A stretch of DNA of 64,000 nt from Paenibacillus sp. JCM 10914 (GCF_001315105.1 NZ_BAZR01000009.1:109250-173249), one strand, 5' to 3'. Shown: positions 8,710 through 20,580, counted from the stretch's first letter. The notes: generated by a model not told the origin, from the letters alone. Made by a program: numbers and translations.

Positions 8710-10251
8710 ATGTATAGCATTTTTCTAGTGGATGACGAAGAGCTTGAACTTGAGATGATCAGAGACTATATTCGCTGGGAAGAGATGGGGATATATGTCG
8801 CCGGAACAGCCCTGAACGGTAAGGATGCATTGGAGAAGATCGAGGTGATCCAGCCTGATATCGTATTGACCGATGTCCAGATGCCTGTGATGAACGGGCT
8901 TGAAATGGCTAAGCAGGTGAGTGAGCAGTTTGACTGGATTCAATTCGTATTCTTGACCGGACATGATGAATTTAATTATGTGAAGTCAGCCTTGAATGTG
9001 GGAGCGGTCGGCTATTTATTAAAGCCGCTTGATCTGAGCGAAATTGTAAGCGTTATCGAGAAAGTGAAACAGCGCTGCGAGGAAGTGCGGATGAAGAACC
9101 GCTCGATTCGTGTAACGAAATCCAATATTTTAAGAGAGATGATCTTTGAGAAGGACGAGGAACGATTAATCAATCTTGCAGGCAGCTACCAGAAGCTGTC
9201 CCGCCATACGGAGCCAAAAACCTATACGCTTACGCTGCTGAGCATGGACAGTCCGAGTGGTACGGTGCCGGGCTTGTCCCTTGAAGATGGTATGACACGC
9301 CTTCACTCCTATATGGAGGAGTGGCTTGTGGATAAGAAGCTGCAAGCTGACTTTGTCGTCTGCCGGGAAGGAGAGCTTGGCATCTTCATGGATTCATCCA
9401 ACCATCTGAGCCGATTTGCGTGGGAGGATGTGCTGAAGCAGATGCAGGAGAAGCTTGGCTTTACCATTACAGCAGCAGTGAACGAGGAGCCGGAGGAGCT
9501 GTCACGAATCCAGAATAGCTATCAAGAGACAAGGTTCATGCTCGATGAGATGTTCTACGTCGGGAATGGAAGAGTGATATACGCCAAGGATGTGCAGCGG
9601 CAGCTGGGCAGTCGGCAGATCCCGCCGTTTCAAGATACGGCTTATTTCGAAGACATACATCAGCTGGCATCCGAACAAGCCGCACAGAAGCTGCGGGAGT
9701 ATTTCAAGCGGCTGGTTATGCTGCGGATTACAAAAACGGAGGTGTGTGACTTTGCAATTGGTCTGGTGGAACGCCTGCTGGAGCAGATTCATGAACCGAT
9801 GACGGAGAGTCATAAGCGGGCAGAGCTGTATCACTCGATCTATCAGTGTCGCACCATTATTGAAATCGAGGGCATCGTGATGGCGTATGCAGAGCATGCA
9901 ATCGATACGCTCGAACACCGGTTCATGGACAAGAATGCGAGGCTGGTGCATCAGGTTCGAACGACCATCGATCAGACCTTCCATCAATCCATTACCATCA
10001 ACAGTCTGTCCGATCAAGTATATCTCTCGCCCAACTACTTGCGTTCCATCTTCAAAGAGAAGACCGGCATGACGATCCATGATTATTTAACGAGAATCCG
10101 GTTGAATAAAGCCAAGGAACTGCTGGCGGATGAGTCGCTTAAAGTGCAGGATATCGCCCAAAGAGTCGGCTACGAGAGCACGTCCTACTTCATTTCCTTA
10201 TTCCTGAAGAGCCAAGGAGTCACGCCTAATGAATACCGCAAACACATGTAA
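8710..10251 (+). CDS. Response regulator with AraC-type DNA-binding domain (YesN family)
   Basis: 513 residues from ATG 8710 (GGGGG upstream). Residues 1-120 are a receiver domain: acidic pair DDEE near residue 7, phospho-acceptor D55 in IVLTDVQMPVMNG, and K in LLKPLDL. A variable linker is followed by two AraC helix-turn-helices at the C terminus: SINSLSDQVYLSPNYLRSIF (first letters approximate) and VQDIAQRVGYESTSYFISLF. It overlaps the kinase gene by 23 bases. By analogy with YesMN and LytTR-like sugar systems, it probably activates the flanking transporter, binding protein and alpha-galactosidase genes when the kinase senses the sugar. Confidence 0.93.
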   Translation: MYSIFLVDDEELELEMIRDYIRWEEMGIYVAGTALNGKDALEKIEVIQPDIVLTDVQMPVMNGLEMAKQVSEQFDWIQFVFLTGHDEFNYVKSALNVGAVGYLLKPLDLSEIVSVIEKVKQRCEEVRMKNRSIRVTKSNILREMIFEKDEERLINLAGSYQKLSRHTEPKTYTLTLLSMDSPSGTVPGLSLEDGMTRLHSYMEEWLVDKKLQADFVVCREGELGIFMDSSNHLSRFAWEDVLKQMQEKLGFTITAAVNEEPEELSRIQNSYQETRFMLDEMFYVGNGRVIYAKDVQRQLGSRQIPPFQDTAYFEDIHQLASEQAAQKLREYFKRLVMLRITKTEVCDFAIGLVERLLEQIHEPMTESHKRAELYHSIYQCRTIIEIEGIVMAYAEHAIDTLEHRFMDKNARLVHQVRTTIDQTFHQSITINSLSDQVYLSPNYLRSIFKEKTGMTIHDYLTRIRLNKAKELLADESLKVQDIAQRVGYESTSYFISLFLKSQGVTPNEYRKHM

Positions 10252-12066
10252 ACCGCTCACTTGGCTCGGCCGCCTGGCACGCTCCTTCCCGTTTGGTCAC
10301 AAGCGCGCTTATTCCAATTGGCGGCTCCGGCACAAGTTCTTTTTCATCTTCCTGATCGTGATCATTCTGCCGTTCTCGCTGCTGATCTATTACTCGTATA
10401 CTTCGACCCGCAGCACGATTACAGAACATACCTATACGGCGTTGAACGGATCGTTGGCACAGATTAATACGAACGTGGAGAAACGACTGGAGTATTACCA
10501 TCAGCTGTCGAACATTTTCTATATGGATGCGCAACTCCGCAATTATCTATCGACCGATTATGAGCAGGCGTACTATTATCTGGATGCCTTCGAATACATC
10601 AACCGGACGCTGTCGTCCCAGATGACCCTGAACGCCAACATTCTGGGCATTACAATCTATACGGATAACCAAACCTTGTATTCCGACGGCCAATACGTCA
10701 AGTATACGCAAGAGATGCCTCCATCGATGAAGGAACAGATCCTTCAGGCTGCCGGAAATACGATGTATTTCCATTCCGGGGATTCCTTAGCCGACGATGC
10801 CTATATTACCATTGCCCGTTCTTTAAGCTACTTCAGCTTGCAGCATCCCTACGGGATGCTGACCATGGACATTAACGATAACGAATTCTACTCCTTGATC
10901 AAGATGGAGAATTATAACAAGAGCGTCTATATCATCGACGAGAACGGTGGCGTGATCAGTACGGGGGATCAGGAGTTCAAGTCCAACGATCTATTTGCTG
11001 TATTTCCCATTCAAGAGAAGCTGACAGATGATGCTGGTAATTTCGATATTCGGATCGATGGGCAGGAGCGTTTCTTCACATATAAAAAGCTGAGCAATGG
11101 CTGGTTTACGGTTATCACCGTGCCTTATGACGAACTGCTGGCCAATACGAATCAAGCGACCAAGAATATCATCTGGTATTCTGCGGTGGCGATTCTCATT
11201 GCGATCCTGCTGCTCTATTTTACGACCAAGGTCATGACCAAGCGAATTGAGGTACTGCTGCAACAGATCCGGAGGGTGGAACGCGGGGATTTCCGGTTGT
11301 CGATCAAATCGATGGGACATGATGAAATCGGCCAGGTTTCATTTGCTTTCAATAAGATGGCGTCCACGATTGAGACTTTGATTCACGATGTGTATGAGAA
11401 GGAGATCGCAAGGAAGGAGTCGGAGCTGAACATACTTCAAGCGCAGATCAACCCCCATTTTCTGTACAATACATTGTCCTCGATATCATCATTGGCTATT
11501 AAGGAAGGGGCCATGCCGGTGTATCAGATGGTCAATTATCTGGCTAAGTATTACAGAGTCTCGCTGAATAAGGGAAAGCGCATCATTCTAATGGAGCAGG
11601 AGATCAACTTGGTGAAGAACTATGTTGCGATTCAGAAGATACGGTTTCGGGATAAGCTGCATATGCATTATGATCTGGATGAGCAGTTATTTGGAACCAC
11701 GACGATCAAGCTCATTCTGCAACCGTTCATCGAGAACTGTATCAATCATGCCATATGGGACGAATCGGGGATCAACATTATCCTGAAGGTGAAGCGTGAC
11801 GGGGAGGACATCTTGCTCCAGGTTATCGATGATGGGATTGGGATGACAACTGAACAGTTGGATCAACCTTTGACAAATCGGATAATCTATCCGGGTATGG
11901 CGTGAAAAATGTAGATGACCGCATCAAGCTCACCTACGGGGAGGAATATGGTGTCAGCATCTTTAGTCGTCTGGGCATCGGGACCGCGGTAACGATCCGT
12001 ATACCTGCAATTTCCGATAGGCATCCTGCAAACCAACGGGATAGCAAACCTATACAATTGGAATGA
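10229..12066 (+). CDS. Sensor histidine kinase (YesM family), C-terminal frameshift
   Basis: Begins with a cytoplasmic tail, a membrane helix FFFIFLIVIILPFSLLIYY, an extracellular sensor domain to about residue 300, a second helix (NIIWYSAVAILIAILLLYF), HAMP, and the HisKA_7TM-like box QAQINPHFLYNTL with phospho-acceptor H410. The ATPase part has IKLILQPFIENCINHA (N box) and IDDGIGM (G1). The frame then ends at 11905. The second G-box, SGYGVKNVDDRIKLTYG, and the end SIFSRLGIGTAVTIRIP lie in the next frame to TGA 12066. One indel near 11860-11885 explains this. It pairs with the YesN-like regulator just upstream. Confidence 0.88.
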
Positions 12067-12184
12067 CAGACACTTTGCACTATGAATTGTAAGATTGCGT
12101 TATAGAACATTGAACTCCCGATTTTTACAATTATAGCTATATTCAATCAGATGAATATGACGACCTTAGAAAGGGGTTCAGGGA

Positions 12185-13788
12185 ATGAAGAAACTAAAAT
12201 TAATGCTGGCAGCAGCGCTCGTTATGACAACGCTTTCGGCATGCGGCGGCAGCCACAGTCGGCAACGGGCGGTGGCGATGATGACGGTAACGCACCCATT
12301 ACATTAACCTGGTTTGACCAGAATACGGGGGATGCCTTTACGAATCCGGTGGCGCAAGTCATCACAGAGAAGACGGGGGTTACCGTCGAAATTCAGCAGC
12401 CAACGGGCAATCCGGTTGAGAAGCTGAATCTGATGCTAGCCAGTGGGGATCTTCCCGATGTTATTCTGATGAGTCGTGGAAGCGATATCATGAACAAGTA
12501 CATTACCTCCGGCGCGGTCATCCCGCTGAATGATCTGATCGAAGAGCATGGACCGAATATTCAGAAAATGTACGGCGATACGTTAACCAGAACGAGAAAC
12601 GAGGACGGCAACAATTATTACTTCTCCAACTGGTACGGTCTGGAAGAGTACCCGGTGTTCGGCTTCATGATGCGTAAGGATATTTTGAAGGAGCTTGGTG
12701 TCGGCGCTAAGGTCGATAACGGGGAGCCGTTCACGGCGGAGGAGTTCGAAGAATTGCTTGTGAAATTCAAAGAGGAATATCCGACCATCGATGGTAATGC
12801 GAGCATTCCGATGGCACTCAACGGCGAGAATATCGGAAGCGTATCCGGTAGTCTCAAAGGGATGTACGGCATGATGCCGTATTACGAAACGAATGGGGAA
12901 CTGAAGAAGGACATTCGTGATCCGCGCTATCTTGAGATGGTCAAATTCCTGAATTCCTTGTACCGTAAAGGGCTACTGGATAAGGAATGGGCTACGATGA
13001 AGACCAAGCAATACGAGCAGAAGCTAGGTAACGGGAATGTGTTTGCAACGGCAGAAGCGCTGTGGAATGTCGGGAATGCGAATACGCTCCTCAAAGCCGA
13101 AGCAACCGATAAGGCAACTGAGGATGAGCGTCAATTCTATCAATATAAAGTACTTGCACCAGGCGTGAAGGCTGACGAGACAACCTACGGACCGAAGAGC
13201 TCCCTAGGATGGGATGGCGTCGCCATCAGCCGCTCCAACAAGGATCCGGTCAGAACGATGAAACTGCTGGATTTCCTAGCAAGTGAAGAAGGTCAGTACC
13301 TGTTGATGTGGGGGATTGAAGGCGAGCATTGGGATATGAAGGACGGCAAACATGTTCCAAGACAAGAAGTGCTCGATGATTTCCAGCGGAACTGGGATGA
13401 AGCTTCTCGCACAACGGGCATCCGCAAGTGGACTTGGATGATCAAGAACGGTCCTGGCGAAGATGGAACCCCTTATGACCTGATGGGTCGATATCAGACG
13501 GATCCGGTAACGGAACTGGCAATCAAGAATCTGGCGGACACGTCGTTTGATACAGCACCTTATGATAACCTGGGACCTGCAGGCGGAACGCCAGAGGCCA
13601 TTATGGAGACAAAGGTGAATGATACCATTAACTCGTATTTCCTGAAAATGGCCTTGTCTCCATCCGAGAGTCAAGTGGAGGAGTCCTATAACCAGATGAT
13701 GGCGGAGGTAGAGGCAGCAGGACTAGCTAAACTGGAAGAGATTTATACGGACAATTATAACAAACGACAAGCATTGTGGGATAAGTAA
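12185..13788 (+). CDS. Extracellular sugar-binding lipoprotein of the ABC transporter, frameshifted near the N terminus
   Basis: ATG 12185 behind GAAAGGGG gives MKKLKLMLAAALVMTTLSACGG, a lipoprotein signal peptide with lipobox LSAC. About 25 codons in, the frame breaks (12250-12280). The mature protein continues in another frame as ATGGGDDDGNAPITLTWF to the stop at 13788. It is about 530 residues in total and of the solute-binding family 1 (LipO/YtcQ-like) by start, length and repeated hydrophobic and aromatic pattern. It captures an oligosaccharide outside the membrane and delivers it to the two permeases at 6648-8535. It lies between the two-component system and alpha-galactosidase, suggesting a galactoside ligand (inference). 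Confidence 0.88.
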
Positions 13789-13799
13789 GCTGGTTAAGG

Positions 13800-13838
13800 A
13801 GAGTCAAAAGATGCTTCTTTTGACTCTCCCTTTTCTTT
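13800..13838 (+). terminator. Terminator after the binding protein
   Basis: AGAGTCAAAAG pairs with CTTTTGACTCT around ATGCTT, followed by CCCTTTTCTTT. The alpha-galactosidase 40 bases on may be read through or have its own promoter. Confidence 0.8.
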
Positions 13839-13881
13839 ATAATTCAACAAACATCAACGTGCACTGGAAGGGTGATATTCA

Positions 13882-15993
13882 ATGACTATACAATATCAAG
13901 ATCAGCATCGCTTGTTTGCGATTCAGACGAATAACAGCACCTATCTATTTGGAATTAACGAAGAAGGAAGCTTGCAGCACCTCTATTGGGGATCGCCTGT
14001 CGAGATTGAAGATGCGGCACCGCTGCTTCAGCCGAGATCGCACAGTTCGTTTGACGCGGAAGTGCACTCCGAGGTAGAGGAATACAGCTTCTGGGGCGGG
14101 GTCAAATACAGCGAGCCCAGCCTGAAGGTTCGCATGCCTGACGGGGTGCGTGATTTGTCTGTTCGTTATGCCGGGCATGAGACCGTGGAGCTAGATGGCA
14201 GGAAGACTCTGATCATCACGATGAAGGATGACGTATATCCGCTTGAGGTTCAGCTCGCTTACCGGGTAATCCCCGAACATGACCTGATTGAACGTTCGGC
14301 CCGGATCGTGAATCGCGGCGAGGCGGATATCGTTCTGGAAAATGTGCAGTCCGCCGCTTGGGTCATGCCTTACCTGGCAGAATATCGTCTGACGCATGTG
14401 ACGGGAAAATGGTCCGGTGAGTTCCAACTGCGGAATACCTTCCTCAGTGAAGGGAAGACGGTGCTGGAGTCCCGCAGAGGCTTTACGGATAGCCATGCCA
14501 ACCCATGGTTTGCGATGGATGACGGACAAGCGACTGAATCGAATGGACAGGTATGGTTCGGCGCGCTGGCCTGGAGCGGGAACTGGAAGATTACGGCGGA
14601 GCGGACGGTATTCGATCATGTCCGGGTGACCGGAGGCATTAATGACTTTGATAGTGAGTGGGTACTGGAAGCGGGAGAAGTCTTCGAAGCGCCAAGCTTT
14701 GTCGGTGGATACAGCAGCGGCGGCTTTGGCGGGATGAGTCGTCAACTGCATCGTTATCAGTATTCGGATGTTCTGCCTAGCAGTGAAACCAGACCGGTGC
14801 TGTATAACTCATGGGAAGCGACGTATTTCGATGTCAATGCCAAAGATCAGATGGCGCTTGCCGAGCGAGCGGCGCGCATGGGCGTTGAGCTGTTTGTTGT
14901 GGATGACGGCTGGTTCGGGCAGCGGAATCATGACCGGGCGGGGCTAGGCGATTGGTTCGTGAACCAGGACAAATTCCCGAATGGGCTCGGCGAACTGATC
15001 GACAAGGTACATGAGCTCGGGATGGAATTCGGAATCTGGGTAGAGCCCGAAGCGGTCAATCCGGACAGCGATCTGTACCGTGAGCATCCGGATTGGGTGT
15101 ACCATTTCGAGACGCGGAAGCGGTCCGAGCTTCGCAATCAGCTACTGCTGAACGTTTCGAAGCCGGAGGTTAAGGCTTACATTCTGCAGTTTATGACCGA
15201 CCTGCTGGAGAAGCACGACATTAAGTTCATTAAATGGGATATGAATCGCACGGTGACAGAACCTGGCATGAAGGATCATCCGCTTCATCGGCAGAAGGAG
15301 ATATGGATTCGTCACGTACAGAGCATATACGAGATTTGGGCGGAGCTGCGGCGCAAATTCCCGCATGTGGCGTTTGAGACCTGTGCCGGGGGCGGTGCGC
15401 GTATTGACCTCGGAATCTTCCGGTATGCCGACCAATCTTGGCCGAGCGATAACACCGATGCCTTTGACCGTCTCAGTATCCAGGAAGGCTTCTCGTATAC
15501 GTATGCACCGCGGATGATGACCTGCTGGGTAACGGAGTCCCCGACCGGCATGAATAAGAGAGAGGTATCTCTGAAATATCGGTTCCACAGCTCGATGATG
15601 GGGACGCTCGGGATCGGCTCCAACCTGAATGAATGGAGTGATGAGCTGATTGAGCAATCAGCCGAGTATGTTGCGCTGTACAAGTCCATTCGTCATCTGG
15701 TGCAGTTCGGCAGCCAATATCGCTTGTCCTCGCTTCAACATAAAGGGGTAACAGCTGTGCAGTATGGCAGTGAGGATGGAAGCGACAACGTTCTGTTTGC
15801 GTTCCTGCACAGTCAGAAGCTGGGCGAACCGTTACCGAGATTACGGCTTACGGGACTGCAAGCCGATCAATCGTATGCCATTGAAGGATTGCCGGGCACG
15901 TGGAGCGGCAGGGCCTTAATGAACATCGGAATCGAGCTGCCCCTTCGCGGCGATTTCGATAGTTTGGTTTATCGGATCCAGAAGTTGAATTAA
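13882..15993 (+). CDS. Alpha-galactosidase, glycoside hydrolase family 36
   Basis: 703 residues starting at ATG 13882 (GGAAGGGTG upstream), with no signal peptide, so cytoplasmic. It hydrolyses alpha-1,6-galactosides such as melibiose and raffinose. An N-terminal beta-sandwich precedes the TIM barrel: LFVVDDGWFG, GLGDWF, FGIWVEPEAVNPDSD, FIKWDMNR with nucleophile D453, CAGGGARIDLG, and SDNTD with acid/base D523. The 70-residue spacing of the two catalytic aspartates matches characterised GH36 enzymes. The length is normal. Nearby ABC importer and YesMN genes suggest imported galactosides are its substrates. Confidence 0.95.
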   Translation: MTIQYQDQHRLFAIQTNNSTYLFGINEEGSLQHLYWGSPVEIEDAAPLLQPRSHSSFDAEVHSEVEEYSFWGGVKYSEPSLKVRMPDGVRDLSVRYAGHETVELDGRKTLIITMKDDVYPLEVQLAYRVIPEHDLIERSARIVNRGEADIVLENVQSAAWVMPYLAEYRLTHVTGKWSGEFQLRNTFLSEGKTVLESRRGFTDSHANPWFAMDDGQATESNGQVWFGALAWSGNWKITAERTVFDHVRVTGGINDFDSEWVLEAGEVFEAPSFVGGYSSGGFGGMSRQLHRYQYSDVLPSSETRPVLYNSWEATYFDVNAKDQMALAERAARMGVELFVVDDGWFGQRNHDRAGLGDWFVNQDKFPNGLGELIDKVHELGMEFGIWVEPEAVNPDSDLYREHPDWVYHFETRKRSELRNQLLLNVSKPEVKAYILQFMTDLLEKHDIKFIKWDMNRTVTEPGMKDHPLHRQKEIWIRHVQSIYEIWAELRRKFPHVAFETCAGGGARIDLGIFRYADQSWPSDNTDAFDRLSIQEGFSYTYAPRMMTCWVTESPTGMNKREVSLKYRFHSSMMGTLGIGSNLNEWSDELIEQSAEYVALYKSIRHLVQFGSQYRLSSLQHKGVTAVQYGSEDGSDNVLFAFLHSQKLGEPLPRLRLTGLQADQSYAIEGLPGTWSGRALMNIGIELPLRGDFDSLVYRIQKLN

Positions 15994-15996
15994 ATG

Positions 15997-16038
15997 CAAA
16001 AAGCGTCGTATTGCCTTCCGGCTATACGGCGCTTTTTT
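15997..16038 (+). terminator. Terminator after alpha-galactosidase
   Basis: AAAAGCGTCGTAT pairs with ATACGGCGCTTTT around a C-rich loop, then a T run. It may also serve the converging AraC gene that ends at 16084. Confidence 0.75.
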
Positions 16039-16083
16039 AGATATTAGGATGATCCTGATTAAAGGGTGTATCATTGTGAAAAA

Positions 16084-16977
16084 TCACCCCTTCCGGGTAT
16101 CTCGGTACTCGGAAGGGGATTTTCCCATGATTTTCTTGAACAGCCGCGAGAAGTAGTAGGGGTCCTGGAACCCGAGGCGGTGGCTGATCTCCTTGATGCT
16201 CTGGCCGGTCAGGTCCAGATGCTGGCAGGCAAGCTGGATCTTAAGGCGCAGGTAGTAATCAATGGGGGAGTAGCCCGTCGCCTCCTTGAACCGAGATGTA
16301 AAGTGGGGAATCGATAGATTGGCCGCTGCGGCAAGTTCCTTCAGGCTTACATTGCGCTCCAGATGCTCGGTCATGTAGCGCAGCGTCTCGTCCATATCGT
16401 GCTTGCGTTGCTGTTGATGCCCCCGCTGCGGCTGGAGCTGAGCGAGCCGGAGGATGGCCGCCAAGTGGCCCGTTAACTGCGCGACATGGATGATATGGTT
16501 CAGCGTATATCCTTTTTGCAATAGATCATAACTCTCCTGGAACAACTCGACGATCTGTCGTGACTTATCAACGGCAATGACAGTGGGCTCGGCGGTGTCG
16601 CTATAGCCTTCGAAAAAAACTTCGGCATGCGCTCCCTTCATATGCCACCAGTAAATACTCCAGGGATGATTCTCCGCAGAGGCATATTCATGCGGAGTAC
16701 CAGGCGGAATGACAACGACTTGGCCCTTGAGCAGTCGATATGTTTTATTACCGTTCAACCGGTACCAGCCTTCTCCTTCCACGCAATACATAACGATGTA
16801 AGCTCCACTGCCCTCCGGTCGTTCCCGATAATGATGTAGCGCACGCGGGAAATATCCGATATCCGTCACATGCAGGGGATGTACCAGCGGATGCTGGGCA
16901 GCTTCCTTCATAATATGATCCGGCAGGACAATAATTTTCTGGGACTGAAATCCGTCTGATTTTCGTAGGGTATCCAT
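16084..16977 (-). CDS. AraC-family regulator with cupin sensor domain
   Basis: 297 residues. The N-terminal half is a cupin-like AraC arm (YIVMYCVEGEGWYRLNG, VVIPPGTPHEY), which normally binds a sugar. The C-terminal 100 residues form two helix-turn-helices, VSLKELAAAANLSIPHFTSR and IKEISHRLGFQDPYYFSRLF. The start at ATG 16977 gives a short N-terminal extension; M at residue 23 is possible. It is divergent from the DUF5107 gene (16978-17143 between them) and converges with alpha-galactosidase, so it likely controls the DUF5107/epimerase-fold genes in response to sugar. Confidence 0.9.
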   Translation of the reverse strand: MDTLRKSDGFQSQKIIVLPDHIMKEAAQHPLVHPLHVTDIGYFPRALHHYRERPEGSGAYIVMYCVEGEGWYRLNGNKTYRLLKGQVVVIPPGTPHEYASAENHPWSIYWWHMKGAHAEVFFEGYSDTAEPTVIAVDKSRQIVELFQESYDLLQKGYTLNHIIHVAQLTGHLAAILRLAQLQPQRGHQQQRKHDMDETLRYMTEHLERNVSLKELAAAANLSIPHFTSRFKEATGYSPIDYYLRLKIQLACQHLDLTGQSIKEISHRLGFQDPYYFSRLFKKIMGKSPSEYRDTRKG

Positions 16978-17143
16978 ACTTCTACTATGATTTGCGGGTT
17001 GGATTTTGTCAACCGAATGACATGCGCAATAATCAGAATATAATCCATCATGAACATGAGATCGTCAATGGCTCTTGCCAACCCGGCCCTATAAGATAGA
17101 GACAGAAGCAGCCGAGTTTACGAAATAGAAAGGGATGATCATC

Positions 17144-20100
17144 ATGACCACAAAACCAGCGCAAGTTAGCGTATGGGAGAAGACCGTAGAGATCCCCACG
17201 TATGAGGTGGGCGAACCTGACCGGAACCCCATGTTTCTGGAGAAACGCGTTTATCAGGGAAGTTCGGGGCGAGTATACCCGCTGCCGGTTATTGATAAAA
17301 TTCACGATGAAAAAGTATTGAAACCTTACCAGATCATTTTCCTTGAAAATGAGTACGTGCAGATTCAGATCATGCCGCAGATCGGCGGACGCATCTACCG
17401 AGCCATCGACAAAACCAACAACTATGATTTTGTGTACCACAATCAAGTCATCAAACCGGCTTTGGTCGGCCTTGCGGGCCCCTGGATTTCCGGGGGAATC
17501 GAGTTTAACTGGCCTCAGCATCACCGTCCGAACACTTATGGCGAGGTGGATTGGAGAATCGAGGAGAATCCGGATGGCAGCAAGACGGTGTGGGTCGGCG
17601 AAATCGACCGGATGTATGGGACGAAAGTGTCCACCGGGTTCACGCTCTATCCGGGCAAAGCTTATCTGGAAATTCATGCCCAGATGTACAATCGCACCTC
17701 CGAGCCGCAGACCTTCCTGTGGTGGGCGAATCCAGCCGTGGCCGTCAATGATCACACCCAGTCCGTGTTTCCCCCGGATGTCCATGCGGTCTTCGACCAT
17801 GGCAAACGGGATGTGTCCAAGTTCCCGATCGCAACCGGTACGTATTATAAACAGGATTATTCGGCTGGCGTAGATATTTCCAAGTACCGTAACATCCCGG
17901 TACCAACTTCTTATATGGCTTACCATTCGGATTACGATTTCGTGGGCGGTTATGATCACGCTTGGACGCAGGGATTTTGCATGTCGCCAATAAACATATT
18001 TCCCCCGGCAAAAAACAGTGGACGTGGGGTCACGGTGAATTTGGTCAAGCCTGGGATCGTAATCTGACCGATGAAGACGGACCGTATATTGAACTTATGA
18101 CCGGTGTGTACACCGACAATCAGCCCGATTTCACCTGGCTTGCGCCTTATGAGGAGAAGAGTTTCAATCAGTACTTCATGCCGTATAAAGATATCGGAAT
18201 GGTGAAGAACGCTTCGATTGATGCTGCTGTCAACCTGGAAATCCAGGGCAAGCAGGCCGTCGTACATGCCTATGCCACCTCGGTTAGAGAAGAGGCACGT
18301 ATATTATTGACCGGGGCGGGACGCACGTATTTGGATCGGAAGGTTAAACTGTCACCGACCGATACCTTCAAGACTGTGATCGAACTGGATGCAGATGTAA
18401 GTGAAGAGAATATGAGGCTAGCTGTTTACGCTGCGGACGGCAGTGAACTGATCTCATACCAACCCAAGCCGCGTACCTTGGAGAGAACACCGGACCCTGC
18501 CACAGCGATCGGAGCACCGGAGGACTTGAAGAATACCGAGGCTCTTTACTTGGCAGGGCAGCATCTGGAGCAGTACCGGCATGCCACCTATGAGCCGGAA
18601 GCCTACTATTTGGAAGGGCTGCGACGCGATGCGGGGGACGTGAGATTGAACAATGCTTACGGCTTGCTGCTGCTGCGTAGGGGTTGCCTTGAACAGAGCG
18701 AGGTTTATTTCAAGAAGGCCATCGAGACCCTGACTCGCCATAACGCGCGTCCGTATGACAGCGAGCCGTTCTATCATTTGGGCAAAGCCTGAAATGGCAG
18801 GGACGTCTTGATGAAGCATACGCCTATTTTTACAAATCCGTTTGGTCGGGAGCCTGGCAAGGTGCCGGATATCTGGCTTTAGCGCAGATTGCCTGCGAGA
18901 AGGAGGAGTATGGGGAAGCGATCGAACTCATCGAGCGGTCCCTTGCTGCCCAGTACCGGAATTACAAAGCGCGCCATCTCAAGAGCATGATTTTAAGAAG
19001 GTTGGGACGCTTGGCTGATGCGGAGTTGTGGCTTCAGGAAACGATCAAGATGGATCCTATGGATGCGAGTGCGAGGAACGAGTTGATGATCGTATATCGT
19101 GAACAGAAGCAAGAGGAGACAAGTCAGCGTGCCTATGAATCCCTCTTGCAGCTCATGCGTGACGACCCGCACCATTATATCGTCCTTGCCCAAGACTATG
19201 CAGATGCCGGGCATTATGCAGATGCGTTAGATATCTTGCAGCGTTTAGAACGTCGCACGGGGCAGGGAGTATACCCAATGGTTCATTACTATCAGGGCAG
19301 CTACCATATGAAACGGAATGAAGTGGAAGAGGCATCAGCTATTATCGAAAGGCCGCGGAGGGCGATCCGTCATACTGCTTTCCGAATTCCGTGCATGACT
19401 ATGTGACGTTGAAGCAAGCACTTGAGGTATATCCCCAGGACTCAAAGGCCTTGTACTATTTAGGAAATTTGCTGTACGACAAGAAACGTTATCAGGAAGC
19501 CATCGGCAGTTGGGAGGCTTCGGTCGCTCTGGATGACAGCTTTGCTACGCCGCATCGAAATCTGGCGCTGGCTTACTATAACAAAAACCAGGATCACGAC
19601 AAAGCTTTGGCCTCCTTGCAAAAAGCGTTCTCACTTAACACGGCAGACGCAAGGGTCTTCTATGAACTGGACCAACTGTATAAGAAGCTAGGCCATGCGG
19701 CTGTTGATCGCTTGAAAGCGATGGAGGAGCACATGGAGCTCGTAGAGCTTCGTGATGACTTATATCTGGAGTACGTGACGCTGCACAATACGCTGGATCG
19801 TTACGAGGATGCAATGGCATTGATTCTGAAACGTCACTTCCATCCTTGGGAAGGCGGCGAGGGCAAGGTTCCAACCCAATACGTATTCGCTCGGGTGGAG
19901 ATCGCGAAGCGTCTACTTCAGGAGAATCGCTATGAGGAAGCCGTGAACCAGCTGCTTGCAGCCAAGCAGTATCCGCTCAACATCAATGAAGGCAAGCTCA
20001 CGGGCGCGCAAGAGAATAACATCGACTACTACTTGGGCTGTGCCTATGAGGGGCTTGACCGATCCGAAGAGGCTGAGACGTCCTTCTTGCGAGCATCCGA

Positions 20101-20482
20101 GGGTCTGGATGAGCCGACAGGCGCAATGTACTACAATGATCAGCCGCCGCACATGATCTTTTATCAAGGGGCTGCGCTTAGACGGTTGGGCAGAGAACTT
20201 GAGGCGCGAAGCCGCTTTAACAAGCTGATTGATTATGGGGAGAAGCATATATTTGAGTCGCAGAGCATTGACTATTTTGCCGTATCGCTGCCGGACTTCC
20301 TTGTGTTCGACGAGGATTTGGACCGAAGAAACGAGATTCATTGCCATTATATGATGGGGCTTGGTCATCTCGGCTTGGGTGAGCGGCAGGAGGCGGAGCA
20401 GCATTTGAAGCAGGCGCTCAAGCTGGAGCCGCATCATCAGGGGGCTGCTCAGCATCTGGAGCTTTGCGAGGCATCTATTTAA
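17144..20482 (+). CDS. DUF5107 domain protein with C-terminal TPR repeats, three frameshifts
   Basis: Starts at ATG 17144 (AAAGGGATG upstream) and, when three single-base frameshifts are repaired, is one protein of about 1110 residues ending in HLELCEASI. The N-terminal 300 residues are the DUF5107 domain (IMPQIGGRIYRAID, SGGIEFNWPQHHRP, TFLWWANPAVAV), a galactose-mutarotase-like fold. The rest is tetratricopeptide repeats. Breaks are at about 17963, 18790 and 19340; one added base in each restores family-like sequence (YDHALDAGILHV, GKALKWQGRL, ASAYYRKAAEGDP). The reaction is unknown. A sugar-binding or processing role is inferred from the fold and from the alpha-galactosidase, AraC regulator and epimerase-like neighbours. 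No signal peptide is seen. Confidence 0.85.
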
Positions 20483-20495
20483 GGGATTCACACTT

Positions 20496-20535
20496 GATTC
20501 TCAAGGACCGTTAAGTGCGGTCCTTGAGAATTTGT
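20496..20535 (+). terminator. Terminator after the DUF5107 gene
   Basis: GATTCTCAAGGACCG and CGGTCCTTGAGAAT form a perfect 14-bp stem around TTAAGTG, followed by TTTG. The T run is short, so some readthrough into the next gene is likely. Confidence 0.7.
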
Positions 20536-20580
20536 GCATTCCGGGTGTTACATGGACTACAACGGAGGAGGCGTATAATC

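Noticed and set aside
17048..17959. Minus-strand 303-residue frame
   Set aside because: Antisense to the DUF5107 gene; composition (many I, R, H) is of a shadow.
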